10,343 bases of DNA from Rhodospirillales bacterium (GTDB taxonomy: Bacteria; Pseudomonadota; Alphaproteobacteria; SMXQ01): contig JAHEKA010000048.1 in assembly GCA_024638585.1 (NCBI GenBank), positions 1 through 10,343 on the forward strand, given 5' to 3'. Under the pieces are notes generated by a model. That model saw only the letters and a program-made list of their open reading frames with translations. It ran no database searches and was not told where the DNA came from. Shown piece by piece: positions 6,994 through 10,343 of this stretch (position 1 is the first letter of the stretch; the number at the start of each line of letters is the position of its first letter). The translations under genes were made by a program, and so were the position numbers.

Positions 6994-7335
6994 ATGGATA
7001 AGTTACGTCACATCTCCATCGCGGTGCCCGATGTCCAGGCGACGGCGGCGTTTTATGAAAACACCTTCGGCTTGGAGCGGGTGAAGGAAAACGAGCGCAT
7101 CATCTGCCTGTCCGACGGCACGATCAACGTGACCCTGACCCGGCCGATGGATCTGGACAGTACCGCTTGCAAGGATTTCGTGGGCGTCCATCATCTCGGC
7201 TTCGTCGCCGAGGACAAGAAGGCCACCGGCGACAGGCTGAAGGCCGGCGGCGGCCGCATGGATGACGGGAAATGCTGGGATCCCAACAGCATTATGGTCA
7301 ATATTTCAGATACTTACTGGGTGGGCTCCAAGTAA
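6994..7335 (+). CDS. small VOC/glyoxalase-like protein, shortened before its last strands
   Basis: This 113-residue protein belongs to the vicinal oxygen chelate superfamily (glyoxalase, epimerase, dioxygenase and resistance proteins). The N-terminal LRHISIAVPD with His6, the AAFYENTFGL helix (18-27), the SDGTINV strand (40-46) and VGVHHLGFVAED (63-74, His66/67) are typical of a beta-alpha-beta-beta-beta pair. Such proteins are usually about 125-145 residues. Here the link between GGGR (85-88) and the final strand WDPNSIMVNIS (95-105) is unusually short, and the usual acidic metal ligand at the end reads Asn103. AAGGAG at 6982-6987 lies 6 bases before the ATG, and the gene is 54 bases after the permease, so it is probably the last gene of the plus-strand operon. 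Metal binding and activity are uncertain; isomerase, lyase or a binding role are all possible. It is too small for a two-domain extradiol dioxygenase. Confidence 0.85.
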   Translation: MDKLRHISIAVPDVQATAAFYENTFGLERVKENERIICLSDGTINVTLTRPMDLDSTACKDFVGVHHLGFVAEDKKATGDRLKAGGGRMDDGKCWDPNSIMVNISDTYWVGSK

Positions 7336-7342
7336 AGCCCAC
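7321..7342 (+). terminator. hairpin spanning the VOC stop codon
   Basis: Bases 7321-7327 (GTGGGCT) pair perfectly with 7336-7342. The 8-base loop contains the TAA stop (7333-7335). No T run follows. Ribosomes at the stop would mask it, so it may matter only for untranslated or degraded mRNA. Confidence 0.35.
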
Positions 7343-7343
7343 G

Positions 7344-7413
7344 CTGGCCCGGTCCACTTGGGCCCAGTTCGCATGCATGCAGACCGGGGTCCGCGACCCT
7401 TTCGCGTGGTCGC
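7344..7413. terminator. hairpin pair in the convergent gap
   Basis: Two stems fill the gap between the convergent genes. Bases 7344-7350 pair with 7360-7367 (7 bp, one bulged C). Bases 7393-7398 (GCGACC) pair perfectly with 7408-7413, five bases beyond the minus-strand TAG (7419-7421). Neither has a T tract. By position they are the likely, weak or Rho-assisted, end points for both converging transcripts. Confidence 0.4.
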
Positions 7414-7418
7414 CCGCG

Positions 7419-8894
7419 CTAGCCGGGCGTTTCCTCGCCCAGTACTTTCGCCGCGGCCTCTTCCACGGCTGTGCCCTTGAAGAAGTCCCGGTTCAAACCG
7501 GCCTGCAGACGCACCATGTTGGTGAAAGTGAAGTCGCGGAAATTGTCGTCGGTGAGGAGCCCTTTCTCCACCAGCTCGTGGGCCTCGGCCAAGGTATCGC
7601 GCATGTCCGGCACATCCCAATGAGAGACGTCGGAAGAAAAAATCGCCTTGAGTTCCGCGCCCAGATGGTTGGCCGGCCCGTTGAAGGCGTGGGCGATGGT
7701 CCGGTCGTCCGCTTCGCAGCCGAAGTAAAAATTGGGCACGAACCGGTCGTAGATGTCCTGCAAACTGGTGACGCCGGTGTGCTGCCAATCGTCCAGACAA
7801 TCGGGATCCTCCGGTGCCGAGCCCGGGCGCGCGCCCGGTGAGCCGTCGGCATCGGTGAAGTTGTCGAGGTAAGGTTTCATCTCTTCACCGCCATATTGGC
7901 CGACGAGGTCGGCCAGCAACGCCCGGTCGATCCCGGCCGGATCGAGCCATTCATGCAGGGCCTCGTTGTTACGCTTCTCCCAGTGCTCGAACAGGTCGTT
8001 GTAGAGCGAGACCGCCCAGTTGACGCCCCCTTCCAGGAATCCGACCCTGAGTTCGGGGAAACGGCTGGTCACGCCGCCCAGGAACAGCGCCTTGCAGAAG
8101 GCTTCGCCGGCGGCTGCGAAATGGCCGATATGGTTATAGGTGTAGTTGGTGATGCTCTGGCGGCTGCCCCAGCCCTGGCCCGAGGAATGGGTCGTGGGGG
8201 CCACTTTGAGATCCACGCATTTCTGCCAAAACGGGTCGTAGTCGTAAGCCGAGTCGAGAGCCAGGGCGTCGACCCAGGTGGAGGCCAGCGCGACCTTGGG
8301 GGCCTCCCTGGCGATCGCCGGCACCGGGCGGAACACCACGCCGGTGATCTGGACCGCCTTGTAGCCGAGCTCGTTGACGCAGAATTCCAGCTCCTCGATG
8401 CCTTCTTCGGGGGTGAACAACGGGATCACCGCGGCAGGGGTCATGCGATCGGAATGAGGCCCGAAACGGTCCCAGTTCATCAGGTTGACGGCGCGGCAGC
8501 CGGCCCGCCGAATCTCATCGTCGCGGTGGCGAATCATGTGGAGCTGGGAGGTATAGACCACCGCGAAATCGATCCCGAGTTCGTCCAGCCGGGCGCGGAA
8601 CAGATTGGGCAGCATCGCCGTGGCGAGATCCAGGGTGTTCTTGGCCGGCATGGTCCAGAACGGTGGCCGGTGGATTCGCTGGTCGGCGCGCTCTTCTTTG
8701 GTGGCATGGTGCCACCGGCTCGAGCCGATGCGGCTTTTCAGGTAGCGCGCGGTCACCTCGCTGCCGGCCACTTCGCGCATGTAATCGACGAACACCGGAT
8801 GATATTCCTGGGTGTGCCCGTCGCCGTCGATCACCGGGTGATCAAGCTGCTCACGCACCTTGAGGGATCTGGAATCTGTCTGGTCGAGTGGCAT
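7419..8894 (-). CDS. large amidohydrolase-2 family protein
   Basis: This 491-residue protein is the third amidohydrolase-2 member here and belongs to a longer subtype than the other two. Seen: Asp25/His27 in VIDGDGHTQE, His236 in TTHSSG, Glu288 in FLEGG and Asp422 in SSDVSHWD, so a full set of likely metal/catalytic residues is kept. The distance between Glu288 and Asp422 (134) is about twice that of the paralog at 2777-3949 (66). The extra stretch holds LFEHWEKRNN, a Gly/Pro-rich loop (about 350-364) and an acidic EADDRTIAHAF segment. It is probably a cap or insertion over the active site. AGGAGA (8902-8907) lies 7 bases before the ATG. The Rieske oxygenase gene ends 34 bases upstream, so the two are very likely one operon and act in the same pathway, with this enzyme decarboxylating or hydrolysing a substrate or product of the oxygenase. 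The exact reaction is unknown. Confidence 0.88.
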   Translation of the reverse strand: MPLDQTDSRSLKVREQLDHPVIDGDGHTQEYHPVFVDYMREVAGSEVTARYLKSRIGSSRWHHATKEERADQRIHRPPFWTMPAKNTLDLATAMLPNLFRARLDELGIDFAVVYTSQLHMIRHRDDEIRRAGCRAVNLMNWDRFGPHSDRMTPAAVIPLFTPEEGIEELEFCVNELGYKAVQITGVVFRPVPAIAREAPKVALASTWVDALALDSAYDYDPFWQKCVDLKVAPTTHSSGQGWGSRQSITNYTYNHIGHFAAAGEAFCKALFLGGVTSRFPELRVGFLEGGVNWAVSLYNDLFEHWEKRNNEALHEWLDPAGIDRALLADLVGQYGGEEMKPYLDNFTDADGSPGARPGSAPEDPDCLDDWQHTGVTSLQDIYDRFVPNFYFGCEADDRTIAHAFNGPANHLGAELKAIFSSDVSHWDVPDMRDTLAEAHELVEKGLLTDDNFRDFTFTNMVRLQAGLNRDFFKGTAVEEAAAKVLGEETPG

Positions 8895-8928
8895 GTGTCT
8901 GTCTCCTGTGGCTTCGGGCTTTGAGGGA

Positions 8929-10041
8929 TCAGGCCTCGATCACTTCGCCGTCGCGGACTTTGTGGGCATCGAAGGTGATGATGTCATGATCCGGGTCGCG
9001 CAGGATGCCGGGCGGGTCCTCGCCGCGCTCAACGGCGGCGATGGCGTCGCTCAGCATGCGCCGGAACATGACGACGCCACGGTCGGATGTCCCGAGGACC
9101 TCACGGGTGCGGTCGGCGATCCGGCCCTGGCTCTCCTGGCAGGCCCGGTCCTGGTCTCGCGATGCCAGCCCCCACCAGCCATCCTCCACCCGCTGGTACT
9201 GGCCGGGGGTGACTTCGCGCAGGCCCAGGGTGACCAGCTCGTCGCCTTGGCCGTGAGCCTCACGCAGGCGGATGGAAAAGGTCAGGGTGGTCTCGTCGTC
9301 CACGGGGACGCGCAGATTGCAGTTATGGCTGGTGTCTTCGTTCACCCGGGCGCCGAAATAGCGGCTGTGGGATGGAAAGATGAAATGGGACACCTTGGCG
9401 GCGCCGTTGGGAATCTTGAACGCCGCGCGCACGCCGTACCAGGTCTGCTGCCAATCCACCTCGGGCCGTTTCAGGGCGAAGTCGGGATAGACCCCGGCAT
9501 GAAGTGCGATGGAATGCATCTGGTCGACGCCGTTCTCCGCCCGCTGCATCCAATTGCAGTATTCATGGCCGGCGCTGATGCGCCGGATGCAGTCGGTGCG
9601 GAACAGGTTGTCGTAGTGCGGCAGCTCGGGCGCCGGATCGGGGCCGAGATAGGCGAACACCAGGCCGGCCGCCTCCCGGGTGTGGTAGGCCTTGGTTCGG
9701 GTCTCGGCGACCAGGGGGCTTCCTGGCGGTTCGGCCGGCATGTCGAGGCACTGGCCGTCGGCGGCGAACTTCCAGCCGTGATAGCAGCAGCGCAGTCCGT
9801 CCTCTTCGACCCGACCCAGGGTCAGTGCGGCGCCGCGATGCGGGCAGTGGCGCCCAAGCAGGGCGGTCTTGCCTGTCCCATCGCGGAACAGGACCAAGTC
9901 CTCGCCCAGGATGCGCACCGGCACGGGCCTGTCCGTGGTCTCGGCGGAGAACCAGACCGGCCACCAATAGCGGCGCAGCATCTTCCCCGCGGGCGTCCCC
10001 GGCCCGACCCGGGTCAGGCGTTCGTTTTCTTGAGGTGTCAT
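8929..10041 (-). CDS. phthalate-type Rieske [2Fe-2S] non-heme iron oxygenase, alpha subunit
   Basis: This 370-residue oxygenase component hydroxylates or O-demethylates aromatic compounds using electrons from a reductase. The N-terminal Rieske domain has Cys66-Pro-His68 and Cys85-x2-His88 (C-x-H-x16-C-x2-H). The catalytic domain has the mononuclear iron motif Asp173-x2-His176-x4-His181, following NWMQRAENG as in phthalate 4,5-dioxygenase and vanillate demethylase-like enzymes. A late QESQG block and RTREVLGTSDRGV (about residue 315 onward) are also typical of that group and include the likely acidic iron ligand. I chose ATG 10041; the TTG just before it (10044) is possible, but GGGGAG at 10051-10056 fits the ATG. 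No reductase or ferredoxin gene is near, so electrons must come from elsewhere. It is the first gene of a two-gene minus-strand operon with the amidohydrolase. Confidence 0.93.
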   Translation of the reverse strand: MTPQENERLTRVGPGTPAGKMLRRYWWPVWFSAETTDRPVPVRILGEDLVLFRDGTGKTALLGRHCPHRGAALTLGRVEEDGLRCCYHGWKFAADGQCLDMPAEPPGSPLVAETRTKAYHTREAAGLVFAYLGPDPAPELPHYDNLFRTDCIRRISAGHEYCNWMQRAENGVDQMHSIALHAGVYPDFALKRPEVDWQQTWYGVRAAFKIPNGAAKVSHFIFPSHSRYFGARVNEDTSHNCNLRVPVDDETTLTFSIRLREAHGQGDELVTLGLREVTPGQYQRVEDGWWGLASRDQDRACQESQGRIADRTREVLGTSDRGVVMFRRMLSDAIAAVERGEDPPGILRDPDHDIITFDAHKVRDGEVIEA

Positions 10042-10050
10042 CAAAGCGCG

Positions 10051-10056
10051 CTCCCC
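10051..10056 (-). promoter_or_regulatory. ribosome binding site for the Rieske oxygenase
   Basis: On the minus strand GGGGAG lies 9 bases before the ATG (10039-10041). The spacing supports the ATG rather than the adjacent TTG at 10042-10044. Farther upstream, up to 10225, I see no convincing -35/-10 pair, so the promoter could not be placed. Confidence 0.5.
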
Positions 10057-10163
10057 ATCGTCCTGTCCGCAGGGAGCTGCTTTTCACGCTCTGCCCTGCG
10101 GGCCAGAGAATGATATCCGCCTCACAGAGCAGCCGGTAGCAGAGTCTTGTGACGTTTCGCCCG

Positions 10164-10190
10164 CGCAAAGCCATCCGCTGCGGCTTTGCG
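10164..10190 (-). terminator. 9-bp perfect hairpin between the stress protein and oxygenase genes
   Basis: Bases 10164-10172 (CGCAAAGCC) pair perfectly with 10182-10190 around a 9-base loop. On the minus strand it lies 35 bases after the universal stress protein stop and before the oxygenase operon, where a terminator separating the two units would be expected. No T run follows on the minus strand. Confidence 0.45.
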
Positions 10191-10225
10191 AAGCCGCTGC
10201 ATCGATCAGCGAGTGGCTCGGGGCT

Positions 10226-10343
10226 TCACTTCACGGTCAGGCAGGGGCAGGTGGCGTGCTGAATCACCTTGTGGGACACGCTGCCCATGACCAGGCCGCC
10301 GACCTCGCCAAGACCGCGGGAGCCCATGACGATCAGGTCGGCC
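10226..10343 (-). CDS. universal stress protein, C-terminal part (runs off the window)
   Basis: The last 38 residues of a UspA-family protein are present, ending at TGA (10226-10228 on the plus coordinates). The sequence ADLIVMGSRGLGEVGGLVMG followed by SVSHKVIQHATCPCLTVK is the family's nucleotide-binding end: G-x2-G-x9-G-S/T appears as GSRGLGEVGGLVMGSVS, and the final CPCLTVK strand closes the fold. The ATP-binding type is therefore likely. The N-terminal part lies beyond base 10343. A 181-base gap with a hairpin separates it from the oxygenase operon, so it is probably an independent gene and not part of the catabolic pathway. Confidence 0.92.
   Translation of the reverse strand, partial: ADLIVMGSRGLGEVGGLVMGSVSHKVIQHATCPCLTVK

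Noticed and set aside
7371..7380. 10-base palindrome GCATGCATGC in the convergent gap
   Set aside because: A simple alternating repeat located between two gene ends, where an operator is not expected.
7823..7838. perfect 16-base palindrome of G and C inside the third amidohydrolase gene
   Set aside because: It encodes a Gly/Pro/Arg loop in frame and arises easily in GC-rich coding DNA; there is no second copy or regulatory context.
7896..8924. 342-codon open frame on the plus strand opposite the third amidohydrolase
   Set aside because: A shadow frame caused by high GC at third codon positions; the minus-strand protein carries all the family motifs.
8860..10113. 417-codon open frame on the plus strand opposite the Rieske oxygenase
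   Set aside because: It is antisense to a gene with complete Rieske and iron motifs. Its Gly/Ala/Val/His-rich translation has no domain pattern and no good ribosome binding site.

Overview
The window is GC-rich (above 60% by eye), densely coded bacterial DNA. It looks like an accessory catabolic and transport region of a proteobacterium. An alphaproteobacterium is my best guess, from the codon use, the gene families and the odd C-terminal module on the transport protein, but the sequence alone does not prove this. I see no tRNA, rRNA, CRISPR array, insertion sequence or phage gene.

Layout. A probable C-terminal scrap of an upstream gene (1-39) is followed by a plus-strand run. It holds a DapA-superfamily lyase/aldolase-like protein (96-1046), a secreted ABC transporter substrate-binding protein of the Fe(III)/small-acid type with an extra C-terminal domain (1260-2684), two tandem amidohydrolase-2 family proteins (2777-3949 and 3982-5103), a fused two-domain ABC permease (5155-6939) and a small VOC/glyoxalase-like protein (6994-7335). 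The plus-strand run meets a minus-strand pair at about 7336-7418, a short gap full of hairpins. The pair, read from right to left, is a phthalate-type Rieske oxygenase alpha subunit (8929-10041) and a third, larger amidohydrolase-2 protein (7419-8894). A universal stress protein (10226-10343, minus strand) runs off the right edge.

How the genes may work together. The SBP and the permease are two parts of one importer. Its ATPase is not in the window and may lie upstream. The enzymes (aldolase-like lyase, three TIM-barrel amidohydrolases of the decarboxylase/hydrolase superfamily, a Rieske oxygenase and a VOC protein) are the mix expected for uptake and breakdown of an unknown organic acid, plausibly a carboxylated aromatic. 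The exact substrate cannot be read from the sequence. The oxygenase has no ferredoxin or reductase partner here.

Most notable points: (1) the about 75-residue basic, beta-rich, two-cysteine tail on the SBP; (2) an amidohydrolase (3982-5103) with Asn where the superfamily's catalytic/metal Asp is expected, next to a tandem paralog that keeps the Asp; (3) a DapA-like enzyme that keeps the Schiff-base Lys and Tyr but lacks the residues of true lysine-pathway DHDPS; (4) strong GC-rich hairpins on both sides of the SBP gene, which may set its transcript apart; (5) the repeated use of diverged amidohydrolase-2 enzymes in one locus. I see a plausible uncharacterised catabolic-transport cluster, not a clearly new type of system.
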